The notes under the pieces are model-generated. The model was not told the DNA's origin, did no database searches, and worked only from the letters and a program-made list of their open reading frames with translations. 27,002 nucleotides of DNA, taken from contig NZ_JASLIP010000096.1 in NCBI RefSeq assembly GCF_030152825.1, positions 1 through 27,002 of the forward strand. The letters are read 5' to 3'. Below, one piece after another: positions 1-7,813 of the stretch (its first letter is position 1; each line of letters begins with the position of its first letter). The position numbers were made by a program, and so were the translations under genes. Origin of the DNA: Corynebacterium sp. (lineage in GTDB: Bacteria; Actinomycetota; Actinomycetes; Mycobacteriales; Mycobacteriaceae).

Positions 1-143
1 TCCGGCAGCTCCACCAGGCCCTCGTTCGGCTCGATCGTGGCGAAGGGGTAATTCGCCGCCAGCACGTCGTTGCGGGTCAGCGCGTTAAAGAGGGTGGACT
101 TTCCGACGTTCGGCAGACCAACGATTCCAAGGGTGAGAGACAC
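1..143 (-). CDS. ychF: YchF/Obg-like ATPase, 5' end (partial)
   Basis: This is the N-terminal 47 codons of a redox- and ribosome-associated P-loop ATPase/GTPase of the YchF (OLA1) family; the gene runs off the left edge. The reverse strand reads from a GTG at 143, after an AAGGA ribosome-binding site about 11 bases upstream. The protein begins with beta-strand 1 and the G1 loop GLPNVGKS at residues 9-16, then the family-typical stretch TLFNALTRNDVLAANYPFAT. YchF proteins are around 360 residues, so about seven eighths is outside the window. The gene is divergent from the metP-like transporter. The family call rests on the very conserved N-terminus and is secure; its biological role is not readable from this fragment. 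Confidence 0.93.
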   Translation of the reverse strand, partial: MSLTLGIVGLPNVGKSTLFNALTRNDVLAANYPFATIEPNEGLVELP

Positions 144-260
144 TCAACAAGTCCTTACAGGTGCGTTTGAATACTGCCTTCTAGCTTGCCTGAAGTACTC
201 CCCTTGGTTCAAACGCGCCACCCTACCCAATGTTGATCGAGAAAGTCCGTCAAAAATCAC

Positions 261-287
261 TTGGAATTAGCTGTGTGTTGCTAATAT
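261..287 (+). promoter_or_regulatory. Putative metP promoter with overlapping inverted repeat
   Basis: A TTGGAA (261-266) and a TAATAT (282-287) hexamer are separated by 15 bases, about 80 bases before the metP start. A perfect 6-bp inverted repeat, ATTAGC (266-271) and GCTAAT (280-285) with an 8-base spacer, covers the core promoter. That is where a repressor operator would sit. The spacing is shorter than the usual 16-18, so the promoter call is tentative. Confidence 0.4.
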
Positions 288-369
288 CCCCTTTTCAAGA
301 GCGTGAGGTAGATCACCGGACCCGCCGGCGGCCTCCCGCTACTATCTTTTCGATAGGACGCACCACATC

Positions 370-2052
370 ATGAGCTCCACAACGCCCGGTGGTTCCACAA
401 CCTCCCCCGGCGCACTCACCACCGACTCGCGCTCCCAGGCCCGCGAGACTTTCAACACCCGCCTGGTATTCCTCATGGCGGCGATTGGCTCGGCCGTGGG
501 CTTGGGCAACATTTGGCGTTTCCCCTACGTCGCCTACGATTCCGGCGGCGGCGCCTTCCTCATCCCCTACCTGATCGCTCTGCTGACCGCGGGTGTACCG
601 CTGCTGTGGTTCTTCTTCAGCATCGGCCACCGTTTCCGCGCCTCCGCACCGCTGGCTTACCGCCGCATGGATCGCCGCGCGGAGCCCATCGGCTGGCTGC
701 AGGTGGGCGTAGCCTTCTTCATCACCATCTACTACGCCGCCATCATCGGCTGGGCAGGCCTCTACGCGTGGAAGTCGCTTTCCCTAAGCTGGGGCACGGA
801 CACCGAGTCCTACTTCTTCAACGACTTCCTGCAGCTGGACGCCGAGTCCACCCACTCGGGTAAGTTCGTTCTCCCAATCCTGCTGATGATCATCGCCGTG
901 TGGGTAATCACCACCATCGTGCTGGCAGCAGACGTCAACAAGGGTATCGGCAAGCTCACCACTATCTTCGTCCCCCTGCTGATCGTCCTGTTCCTTCTCA
1001 TGGTCGTTCGCGCTCTGTTCCTGGACGGCGCGCTCGACGGCCTGAACGCCTTCTTCACCCCGGACTGGGGAGCACTGACTGACTCGGGCGTGTGGATCGC
1101 GGCCTACGGCCAGATCTTCTTCTCCCTGTCTATCGGCTTCGGCATCATGACCACCTACGCGTCCTACCTGAAGCCACGCACCAACCTGACGAACACCGGT
1201 ATGGTGACCGCCTTTGCGAACTCCTCCTTCGAGCTGCTGGCGGGTATCGGTGTCTTCGCGGCGCTGGGCTTCATGGCTCACCAGACTCAGACCAACGTCT
1301 CTGAGGTTGTCAGCGGCGGCATCGGCCTGGCCTTCGTTGCCTTCCCGACGATCATCAACGAAATGCCTTTCGGTGAGGTCTTCGGAATCCTATTCTTCGT
1401 CTCCCTGTTTATCGCCGGCCTGACCTCCCTGATCTCCCTGATGGAGGTCGTGGTCTCCGCGGTCAAGGACAAGTTCAACCTGGAGCGTAAGACCGCCGCG
1501 ATCATTATCGGCGCCGTTATGGGCACCATCTCCACCCTGCTGTTCTCGGCGACCACCGGCCTGGTCGCTCTGGACATCATGGATAAGTGGACGAACAACA
1601 TCGGCATCATCTTCTGTGCCTCGCTATCCCTGATCCTCACCGCCTGGGTGTTCAAGCGCCGCGTGGAGATGACCCAGCACCTCAACGCCGTGTCCTCCGT
1701 GAAGGTTGGTCCGATCTGGCAGTTCTTCGCTTTCGTCCTGACCCCGATCGTCCTTCTGTACACGATGGTTTCGGAGATCATCGGCCTGATCAAGGAACCT
1801 TACGAGGGCTACGCCACCGGTCAGATCACCACCTATGGCTGGCTGGTGCTGGCGGTCATCGCGATCGCCGCGATCATCATGACGGTCGTTCCGTTCCGCC
1901 AGGGCATCCACCTCGACGGTGTCCCGGGCTCGGACTACGGCGTGCCGGCCTTCGGCCGCAAGAGCAACGAGCCAAACACCCTGGCCGCTGCAGCACAGAG
2001 CCCAGCTGCCACCACCGCATCGTCCAACCCCGCCAAGAAGGGAGACAACTAA
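370..2052 (+). CDS. metP: Sodium-dependent amino-acid transporter, NSS family (MetP-like)
   Basis: This is an inner-membrane secondary transporter of the neurotransmitter:sodium symporter family, 560 residues, importing an amino acid with Na+. The first membrane helix carries the family signature GSAVGLGNIWRFPYV at residues 40-54, which forms part of the Na+ and substrate sites. About twelve hydrophobic segments follow up to about residue 515, then a hydrophilic, Ala/Ser/Pro-rich C-terminal tail. One base after its stop begins a 55-residue single-span protein of the MetS type. In Corynebacterium glutamicum the MetP-MetS pair takes up methionine and alanine, so that pairing is the main reason for choosing this symbol. 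Substrate is inferred from this pairing, not from binding-site residues. The start at 370 places a short hydrophilic Ser/Thr tail before helix 1. Confidence 0.88.
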   Translation: MSSTTPGGSTTSPGALTTDSRSQARETFNTRLVFLMAAIGSAVGLGNIWRFPYVAYDSGGGAFLIPYLIALLTAGVPLLWFFFSIGHRFRASAPLAYRRMDRRAEPIGWLQVGVAFFITIYYAAIIGWAGLYAWKSLSLSWGTDTESYFFNDFLQLDAESTHSGKFVLPILLMIIAVWVITTIVLAADVNKGIGKLTTIFVPLLIVLFLLMVVRALFLDGALDGLNAFFTPDWGALTDSGVWIAAYGQIFFSLSIGFGIMTTYASYLKPRTNLTNTGMVTAFANSSFELLAGIGVFAALGFMAHQTQTNVSEVVSGGIGLAFVAFPTIINEMPFGEVFGILFFVSLFIAGLTSLISLMEVVVSAVKDKFNLERKTAAIIIGAVMGTISTLLFSATTGLVALDIMDKWTNNIGIIFCASLSLILTAWVFKRRVEMTQHLNAVSSVKVGPIWQFFAFVLTPIVLLYTMVSEIIGLIKEPYEGYATGQITTYGWLVLAVIAIAAIIMTVVPFRQGIHLDGVPGSDYGVPAFGRKSNEPNTLAAAAQSPAATTASSNPAKKGDN

Positions 2053-2053
2053 C

Positions 2054-2221
2054 ATGACCGCAATCGCGCTGATCATGATGGTGCTTTTCATCCTTGTCAT
2101 CTGGGGCGGCCTCGTCGGATCCATCATCATGCTGACCAACAGCACCGATGAGGAATCGGGCGAGCTGGGAACCGCCCCAGGCACCCACGACGAGGCGCTC
2201 GCCGCCGTTCGGGTGTCCTAG
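2054..2221 (+). CDS. metS: Methionine/alanine importer small subunit (MetS-like)
   Basis: A 55-residue protein with one N-terminal hydrophobic helix (about residues 3-27, MTAIALIMMVLFILVIWGG at its start) and an acidic, hydrophilic C-terminus. The ATG lies one base after the TAA of the transporter gene, so translation is almost certainly coupled. Length, membrane topology and position match MetS, the small subunit that C. glutamicum MetP needs for transport activity. The gene is easy to miss because of its size. An intrinsic terminator starts about 20 bases after its stop, closing a two-gene operon. Confidence 0.87.
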   Translation: MTAIALIMMVLFILVIWGGLVGSIIMLTNSTDEESGELGTAPGTHDEALAAVRVS

Positions 2222-2241
2222 CCCCCGCCCGCGTTAACAGC

Positions 2242-2279
2242 TAACCCCACCGGCAAATCCATGATTTGCGGTGGGGTTA
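2242..2279 (+). terminator. Intrinsic terminator of metP-metS
   Basis: A 16-bp stem (arms TAACCCCACCGGCAAAT, with one bulged G, and ATTTGCGGTGGGGTTA) closes a short loop. It is followed by AACATTGTTTT. It lies directly between metS and the next gene, and is strong on both strands. Confidence 0.82.
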
Positions 2280-2283
2280 AACA

Positions 2284-2317
2284 TTGTTTTGGCGCACCTT
2301 TCAGGCATGATGGACAC
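2284..2317 (+). promoter_or_regulatory. Putative promoter giving a leaderless mRNA for the AI-2E family gene
   Basis: TTGTTT (2284-2289), a 16-base spacer and CATGAT (2306-2311) sit so that transcription would begin at or next to the ATG at 2318. No ribosome-binding site is seen in front of that ATG, which agrees with a leaderless message. The match of the -10 hexamer is moderate. Confidence 0.4.
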
Positions 2318-3973
2318 ATGAAATCTTCCAAAGATCCGCACAATGGCGGGCGTGGCGAGGGCGATCACCTCCCCGACCACGACAGCGAGCGCGACTTCGC
2401 CGACTTCCTCGCGGGATCCCGGCGCGCGGACCACGAGTCCACGCTGCCTCTGCCCGAGGATCAAGGCCGCAACCGTCACAGCACGGACACCACGTCCACG
2501 CAGAACGAGGACAGCGACGCTGAGGGCGTCAACGTCGACGGAGCTGTCCCCACCGTCCCGGAGGACATGGCGGATGACGAAAGCGATGGCAACGAGCACT
2601 CCGGCGGCAAGAACAAGCTCGCCGAGAAGCTGAGCGAAAAGTCTCGCGAGTTCCACAAGAAGCATCCGCACCTCCACGACGGCTCGTTGGATAAGTACAC
2701 CAGCCTGGATGAGGCCGAGGACCTCAACCCCGAAGTGCGGGACCGTGCCGAGGTGCTGGGCACCTCTGTGCGCTGGTTCGCGGGCTGGTGCCTGCGCCTG
2801 CTGATCATCGCCCTGGCCGCCTACGTGGCCTCCAAGGCCTTCGGCCAGCTGTGGGTAGGCATCCTGCCGGTTCTGCTGGCGCTCATCGTCTGTACCGTGC
2901 TGTGGCCAGTCGTCCGCGTGCTGCGCGAGAAGCTACACTTCCCGAACGCGCTCGCGGTGGCCACGACGATCATCGGCTTCTTCGTGGTGATCGCCGGCCT
3001 GTTCGCGCTGATCATCCCGCCTGCCGTGGATCAGTCCCGAGAACTCGCCACCCAAGCCAATGAGGGTATCCGCACGATCCAACGCTGGCTGCAGGGCCCG
3101 CCGGTCAATCTGCAGGAGAGCCAGTTCAACGATGCCTTGAATCAGGCGACGAACTGGCTGCAGAACCAGTCGGGGCGCATCGCATCCGAGGTCGCCGCGG
3201 GCGCGTCCGCCACCCTGTCTGCCCTGATGACGCTGTTCATCATGCTGGTGCTGACCTTCTTCTTCCTCAAGGACGGCGAGAAATTCTTGCCGATGGTCCG
3301 CCGCATCACTGGCCGTCGCGTCGGTTGGCACCTCACCGAGGCGCTGACTCGTTGCTGGCAGACCCTCGGCGGGTTCATCCGCACCCAGGCACTGGTCTCC
3401 TTGATCGACGCCGTGTTCATCGGCGGTGGCCTCTTCCTGATGGGCGTTCCGCTGGCGGGTCCGCTGGCGGTGCTGACCTTCTTCGCGGGTTTCATTCCGA
3501 TCGTCGGTGCCACCGTCGCCGGTGTCCTCTCGGTCCTGATCGCCCTAGTGGGCGTGGGCTTCAAGACAGCGATCTTCACCCTGATCCTGGTGCTGGCTGT
3601 CCAGCAGCTGGAGGGCAACGTGCTGTCGCCGTGGCTGCAGGCCAGGGCGATGAACCTCCACCCGGTGATCGTGCTGCTGGCAGTGACGCTGGGTGGCACG
3701 CTCTTCGGCATCATCGGCGCGTTCCTGGCGGTGCCGGCTGCCGCGATGATCGCCGTCGTCCTGCGCTACATGGGCGACCTGACGGATCTGGCGACGGGCG
3801 AGAAGTCCATGGAGGATATCGAGTTCGCCACCACCGCGGGGTCTCTGTCCGGTGCGCAGTCCCAGCGCAAGGCGGAGCAATGGCTGGCGGGCCAGCGGGG
3901 TGCGATGAAGGTCACCAAGGAAAAGCTGACATTCAGCAACCTTCTTAACCCGCTTCGTAAGGGCGATAAGTAA
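2318..3973 (+). CDS. AI-2E family (PerM-like) membrane protein with acidic N-terminal extension
   Basis: A 551-residue integral membrane protein of the AI-2E transporter/PerM family. Roughly residues 1-145 are hydrophilic and rich in Asp, Glu, Ser and Lys, with no membrane segment. After that come about eight hydrophobic helices (from about residue 155 to 490), including the conserved central stretch LVLTFFFLKDGEKFLP, and a basic C-terminal tail. Family members act as exporters or ion antiporters with poorly known substrates, so the name should not be read as evidence of quorum sensing. The start at 2318 is preferred over an upstream in-frame codon at 2261 because the latter lies inside the metS terminator. 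The next gene starts six bases after the stop, so the two are likely co-transcribed. Confidence 0.85.
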   Translation: MKSSKDPHNGGRGEGDHLPDHDSERDFADFLAGSRRADHESTLPLPEDQGRNRHSTDTTSTQNEDSDAEGVNVDGAVPTVPEDMADDESDGNEHSGGKNKLAEKLSEKSREFHKKHPHLHDGSLDKYTSLDEAEDLNPEVRDRAEVLGTSVRWFAGWCLRLLIIALAAYVASKAFGQLWVGILPVLLALIVCTVLWPVVRVLREKLHFPNALAVATTIIGFFVVIAGLFALIIPPAVDQSRELATQANEGIRTIQRWLQGPPVNLQESQFNDALNQATNWLQNQSGRIASEVAAGASATLSALMTLFIMLVLTFFFLKDGEKFLPMVRRITGRRVGWHLTEALTRCWQTLGGFIRTQALVSLIDAVFIGGGLFLMGVPLAGPLAVLTFFAGFIPIVGATVAGVLSVLIALVGVGFKTAIFTLILVLAVQQLEGNVLSPWLQARAMNLHPVIVLLAVTLGGTLFGIIGAFLAVPAAAMIAVVLRYMGDLTDLATGEKSMEDIEFATTAGSLSGAQSQRKAEQWLAGQRGAMKVTKEKLTFSNLLNPLRKGDK

Positions 3974-3978
3974 CATCA

Positions 3979-4809
3979 ATGGCCGTGTCTGATACCTCCC
4001 CGCATAACGCAAGTTCCCGCTTCCCCGTCTGGTCGCCCCTGCTGGTGATGACCGCGGTGTTGCTGACTGGGCTTGTCATCGGCTGGGGCAGCACGACGCT
4101 GCCGACGGGGTATTTTGTGCTCTTCGCTGCCGCCATGGTGGTCTGCACCCTGTTCGTGGAGCCGCGTGGCCTGTTCCTGACGGTGGCCTCGTTCCCCCTC
4201 TGGTTCACTGTGGGGACGTTCATCGTGGCCCGCATCGCAGCCCCCTCCGGCGGTTCGGCCAAGGCGAAGTTGGCGACGTCGGCCTACCCGATCGTCCAGC
4301 ATTACCTGTGGCTCGCTGTCACGATGCTGATCTGCGTGCTGCTCGCTGCGGTGCGGTGGTGGCTGTACCGGGAGAGCGTCGACCGTGCGCGGGCCAGGGC
4401 CACGCAGCGCCGTCGCCGCCAGTCCGACGCCAACCGCTCCAACGAGGAGCTTTCCCAGCGCGCTCGTTCTCGTGCCGCACACCGGCGTTCGGCTACCAGC
4501 GGGAAGAATGTGCCCTTCGACCCGGCGCGATTCCAGCAGCGCCGTACTGAGGGAACTCGTAGCTATAGCCGTGAGGATCTGCGGGCCTCCTCGGAGCGCC
4601 GCCGCGGTGTCCCGGGCCGGGCGGATGAACGCTCGGCGCCGCGCTACCCCTCTTCCGAGTCCTCATCCCGGTACTCGACTGGCTACTCCTCCCGCACCGA
4701 GGGCGCATCGCGCTCTGGGCGCTCGGAGTACGGCAGTCGCCGCAGCCCTCTGCCGCGGAGCCGCCACACCGACGCCGGGCGGGAGTCCACTGAGGACCGC
4801 GACTACTAG
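3979..4809 (+). CDS. DUF6542 membrane protein with Ser/Arg-rich tail
   Basis: A 276-residue protein of unknown function. About residues 18-130 contain four hydrophobic segments (near 19-37, 42-60, 66-88 and 108-130), matching the small DUF6542 membrane domain found next to ispH/lytB in corynebacteria. The remaining ~145 residues are low complexity, dominated by Arg, Ser, Ala and Gly, strongly basic, and probably disordered in the cytoplasm. The ATG is five bases after the stop of the AI-2E gene, indicating an operon. A perfect palindromic terminator ends the unit about 100 bases downstream. The family assignment rests on recall of the domain and its neighbourhood; no catalytic motif is visible. 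Confidence 0.75.
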   Translation: MAVSDTSPHNASSRFPVWSPLLVMTAVLLTGLVIGWGSTTLPTGYFVLFAAAMVVCTLFVEPRGLFLTVASFPLWFTVGTFIVARIAAPSGGSAKAKLATSAYPIVQHYLWLAVTMLICVLLAAVRWWLYRESVDRARARATQRRRRQSDANRSNEELSQRARSRAAHRRSATSGKNVPFDPARFQQRRTEGTRSYSREDLRASSERRRGVPGRADERSAPRYPSSESSSRYSTGYSSRTEGASRSGRSEYGSRRSPLPRSRHTDAGRESTEDRDY

Positions 4810-4907
4810 AGGGAACGCAGTGGGACTAAAGATCAGGGCCCGCCCCGAACCTCCACTCGGGAGGCAAGCCAGCTGATCTAGCTTTCGGCTTGCGCCTTTC
4901 AAAAAGC

Positions 4908-4941
4908 AAAACCCGCCACGACCATGGTCGTGGCGGGTTTT
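4908..4941. terminator. Bidirectional intrinsic terminator between DUF6542 and ispH
   Basis: A perfect 34-bp palindrome: AAAACCCGCCACGAC and its complement around CATG. It has a T-run at the 3' side on both strands, so it can terminate transcription from the left (DUF6542) and from the right (ispH). Confidence 0.88.
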
Positions 4942-4992
4942 CACATCACGCCGGGGTGGATCTCTCTCCTCCCCGGCCTCGACGTTCGGTGA

Positions 4993-6021
4993 CTAAGCCT
5001 TCCGGCCGGCGGTGCGGGACGGGCGCAGCTCGCGCGGCAGGGAGAAGATCAGATCCTCCGTGGCGGTGGTGACCTCCTCAACCTCGGCATAGCCACGCTC
5101 GGCGAGCAGCTCGAGAACACCGCGGACGAGGATCTCCGGCACGGAGGCACCCGAGGTCACGCCGACGTTCTCAACGCCCTCGAACCACCCCGGCTTGACC
5201 TGCTCGGCGTAGTCGACGAGGTGGGCGTCCTTCGCTCCGTTCTGCAGCGCGACCTCAACGAGCCGCACCGAGTTGGAGGAGTTCTGGGAGCCAACGACGA
5301 TCATCAGGTCGACCTTCGGCGCAATGGCCTTCACGGCGACCTGGCGGTTCTGGGTGGCGTAGCAGATGTCATCGGACGGCGGGTCCTGGATGTGCGGGAA
5401 CTTTTCCCGCAGCATCTTCACGGTGCGCATCGTCTCGTCGACGGAGAGGGTGGTTTGGGAAAGCCAGACGAGCTTCGCGTCATCCGCGAACTCCAGCTTG
5501 TCGACATCCTCCTGGTCCTCGACGAGGTGGACGACGTCCGGGGCCTCGCCTGCGGTGCCTTCGACCTCTTCGTGGCCGTGGTGGCCGATGAGGATGATCT
5601 GGTAGCCCTGCTTCGCGAAGCGGGTGACCTCGTGGTGCACCTTGGTGACCAGCGGGCAGGTTGCGTCGAAGGTCTTCAGCTCCAGCTGGAGGGCCTGGTC
5701 GCGGACGGCCGGGGACACGCCGTGGGCGGAGAAGACGACGTTGGAGCCGCGGGGCACCTCGTCGGTTTCATCGACGAAGATCACCCCGCGTTCCTCGAAG
5801 GTCTTGACGACGTGCTTGTTGTGCACGATCTCCTTGCGGACGTACAGCGGCTCGCCATGCTTTTCGAGCGCCTTTTCTACGGTCTCAACGGCACGATCCA
5901 CGCCGGCGCAGTAGCCACGCGGTGCGGCGAGGTAAACTTTCTTCTTCCCCGCGGTGTCCGCTGGGGTGGCCACGGTGGTCTCGTCGTTTTGTCGGGTGTC
6001 GGTAGTACCAGGCAAAGTCAT
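4993..6021 (-). CDS. ispH: 4-hydroxy-3-methylbut-2-enyl diphosphate reductase (IspH/LytB)
   Basis: IspH is the last enzyme of the MEP isoprenoid pathway: it reduces HMBPP to IPP and DMAPP with a [4Fe-4S] cluster in the cytoplasm. The 342-residue protein has the three cluster cysteines in their family contexts: C38 in PRGYCAGV, C122 in DATCPLV and C220 in DICYATQNRQ. It also has the substrate-site segments HHGHEEVEGT (about 147-156), SQTTLSVDET and VVGSQNSSNS. The first ~26 residues are a variable hydrophilic extension. The ATG at 6021 is taken; an in-frame GTG at 6030 would add three residues. It supplies precursors to the cis-prenyl synthase encoded at 20836-21651. Confidence 0.97.
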   Translation of the reverse strand: MTLPGTTDTRQNDETTVATPADTAGKKKVYLAAPRGYCAGVDRAVETVEKALEKHGEPLYVRKEIVHNKHVVKTFEERGVIFVDETDEVPRGSNVVFSAHGVSPAVRDQALQLELKTFDATCPLVTKVHHEVTRFAKQGYQIILIGHHGHEEVEGTAGEAPDVVHLVEDQEDVDKLEFADDAKLVWLSQTTLSVDETMRTVKMLREKFPHIQDPPSDDICYATQNRQVAVKAIAPKVDLMIVVGSQNSSNSVRLVEVALQNGAKDAHLVDYAEQVKPGWFEGVENVGVTSGASVPEILVRGVLELLAERGYAEVEEVTTATEDLIFSLPRELRPSRTAGRKA

Positions 6022-6162
6022 GCTCCCCACCTTAGCCCAGCTGCCAAATCAAGGGCTTTTCCGCGGTTCCGTCGCGGCCGTTGGCACGGACTTCGAACGT
6101 GTTCGCCGGTAGCCAAGCGCGCGTTGTCTGCGAGGCCTCCCGGGCTTGTCTGCAGCGATCTC

Positions 6163-6175
6163 TACAATGACTCGC
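6163..6175 (+). promoter_or_regulatory. -10 element for a leaderless xseA message
   Basis: TACAAT at 6163-6168 is a near-consensus -10 hexamer whose predicted start point falls at the ATG at 6176. No ribosome-binding site precedes that ATG. No convincing -35 is visible. This element decides the start of xseA. Confidence 0.45.
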
Positions 6176-7468
6176 ATGAACGCGAACTCACCGGAGCAGC
6201 CGTGGCCCGTGTCCATGGTCAACCAGAAGATCAAGGGGTGGATCGAACGCCTCGGCTTCTTGTGGGTGGAGGGCCAGATCACGCAGGTCAACATGAAGCC
6301 GACGTGGAAGCTGTCCTACATCACCCTGCGTGATGTGGAAAAGGACCTCTCCATTCCGCTGACCATGAACACCCGCACCCTGCAGAACCTGCCGACCCCG
6401 TTGCGTGATGGCGACCGGGTGGTGGTCTACGGCAAACCCGCTTTCTACGCGGGCCGGGGTTCCTTCTCGCTGTGGGTGACCCAGGTGCGTCAGGTTGGCG
6501 TGGGCGAGCTGCTGGCACGCATCGAGCAGTTGAAGCGGGCGCTGAGCGCCGAGGGGCTCTTTGATCCTCGCTTGAAGACCGCTCCCCCGTTCCTGCCGAA
6601 GAAGATCGGCCTGATCACCGGGCGGGGTTCTGCCGCGGAGCGGGACGTGCTGAGTGTCGCCCAGCAGCGGTGGCCGGCCGTGCGCTTCGAGGTGATCAAC
6701 ACCGCGGTACAGGGGCCGAATACGGTGCCCGAGGTGGTCGCTGCACTAGAGCGACTCGAGGCCGACGAGGACGTCGACGTCATCATCGTCGCCCGTGGCG
6801 GTGGCTCGGTGGAGGATCTGCTGCCATTTTCCGAGGAGGCGCTGGTCCGCGCGGTGGCAAGGATGCGGACCCCGGTGGTCTCGGCGATCGGACACGAGCC
6901 GGATAATCCCGTGCTCGACCTGGTTGCCGATGTGCGGGCCGCAACCCCCACCGACGCAGCGAAAAAGGTGGTGCCAGATGTGCTCGGCGAGCAGCAGGCG
7001 ATCACGGAACTGCGCCAACGGGCCGTGGGTGCCCTGCGCAGTTGGGTGCGCTCGGAGCGCCGGCAGCTTGAAGGGGTCCGCTCCCGGCCAGTGCTGGCTG
7101 ACCCGCTGATCCCCCTGCGCAGGCAGCGGGAGATCATCGAGGAGGCAGTGGGGCGGAAAGATCGCGCGCTCGGACTGCTTGTTCGCGACATGCGTTCCCG
7201 CATCACCTCGCTGCGCGCCCAGGTCAACGCGCTAGGGCCGTCCCAGACTCTGGCCCGCGGCTACTCGATCATGCAGGTCATCCCCCGGGATGGGTCGGGC
7301 CCTGCCGTGGTCACCACGGTGGCGGATGTCAGCCCCGGCTCGCAGTTGCGCATCCGAGTGGCGGATGGTTCCGTGACCGCCGCGGCGATGGCGGTGGAGC
7401 GAGCCCCCGGCTCAGAAGCTTCAGATACGACGCAAGCTAACGCACCGACAAACACCGAAGAAGAATAG
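6176..7468 (+). CDS. xseA: Exodeoxyribonuclease VII large subunit
   Basis: This is the catalytic large subunit of exonuclease VII, which degrades single-stranded DNA from either end to short oligonucleotides and takes part in DNA repair. The 430-residue protein has an N-terminal OB-fold (about residues 8-110), the conserved catalytic-domain motifs GLITGRGSAAERDV (145-158) and ARGGGSVEDL (206-215), a long charged helical region (about 250-370) that in this family binds the small subunits, and a short C-terminal beta domain with LARGYSIM. The start at 6176 gives MNANSPEQPW, similar to other corynebacterial XseA N-termini. In-frame TTG 6146 and ATG 6167 are upstream or inside the -10 element. 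xseB follows 27 bases later. Confidence 0.96.
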   Translation: MNANSPEQPWPVSMVNQKIKGWIERLGFLWVEGQITQVNMKPTWKLSYITLRDVEKDLSIPLTMNTRTLQNLPTPLRDGDRVVVYGKPAFYAGRGSFSLWVTQVRQVGVGELLARIEQLKRALSAEGLFDPRLKTAPPFLPKKIGLITGRGSAAERDVLSVAQQRWPAVRFEVINTAVQGPNTVPEVVAALERLEADEDVDVIIVARGGGSVEDLLPFSEEALVRAVARMRTPVVSAIGHEPDNPVLDLVADVRAATPTDAAKKVVPDVLGEQQAITELRQRAVGALRSWVRSERRQLEGVRSRPVLADPLIPLRRQREIIEEAVGRKDRALGLLVRDMRSRITSLRAQVNALGPSQTLARGYSIMQVIPRDGSGPAVVTTVADVSPGSQLRIRVADGSVTAAAMAVERAPGSEASDTTQANAPTNTEEE

Positions 7469-7495
7469 TTTTTAAGGATCAGTGAAGGAGCAGCC

Positions 7496-7810
7496 ATGAG
7501 TGAGCAGCAGAAGTTTCGCCCGATCGACGAGCTGAATTATGAGCAGGCCCGCGACGAGCTGGTAGAGGTCGTTCGCATCCTCGAGCTCGGCCAGATGAGC
7601 CTCGACGAGTCGCTGAATTACTGGGAGCGAGGCGAAGAGCTAGCGGCGTACTGCGAGAAATACCTGGATGGGGCAAGCACGCGCATCGAAAAAGCCCTGG
7701 CCGCGCGGGAAAACGCAGGCCAGGGCGGTTCGCCTCAGGATAATGCGGGACAGGGCTCTTCGGGGCAGGGCGGCGACGGTCAACAGACCGGCGCGCCGAG
7801 CAGCTCTTAA
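7496..7810 (+). CDS. xseB: Exodeoxyribonuclease VII small subunit
   Basis: This is the small subunit of exonuclease VII, several copies of which coat the helical arm of XseA. The 104-residue protein has the usual helical core at about residues 10-66 (NYEQARDELVEVVRILELGQ, then MSLDESLNYWERGEELAAYCE). Its C-terminal third is a Gly/Gln/Ser-rich linker-like tail that lacks obvious structure. A good ribosome-binding site (AAGGAGC) lies 5-10 bases before the ATG. It is co-directional with xseA and must be in the same transcript. The stop lies only three bases from the stop of the convergent DUF4245 gene, leaving no room for a separate terminator. Confidence 0.94.
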   Translation: MSEQQKFRPIDELNYEQARDELVEVVRILELGQMSLDESLNYWERGEELAAYCEKYLDGASTRIEKALAARENAGQGGSPQDNAGQGSSGQGGDGQQTGAPSSS

Positions 7811-7813
7811 TCC

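Noticed and set aside
5221..6333. 370-codon open frame antisense to ispH, running into xseA
   Set aside because: Overlaps ispH and the first part of xseA in another frame; no domain and both real genes are complete.
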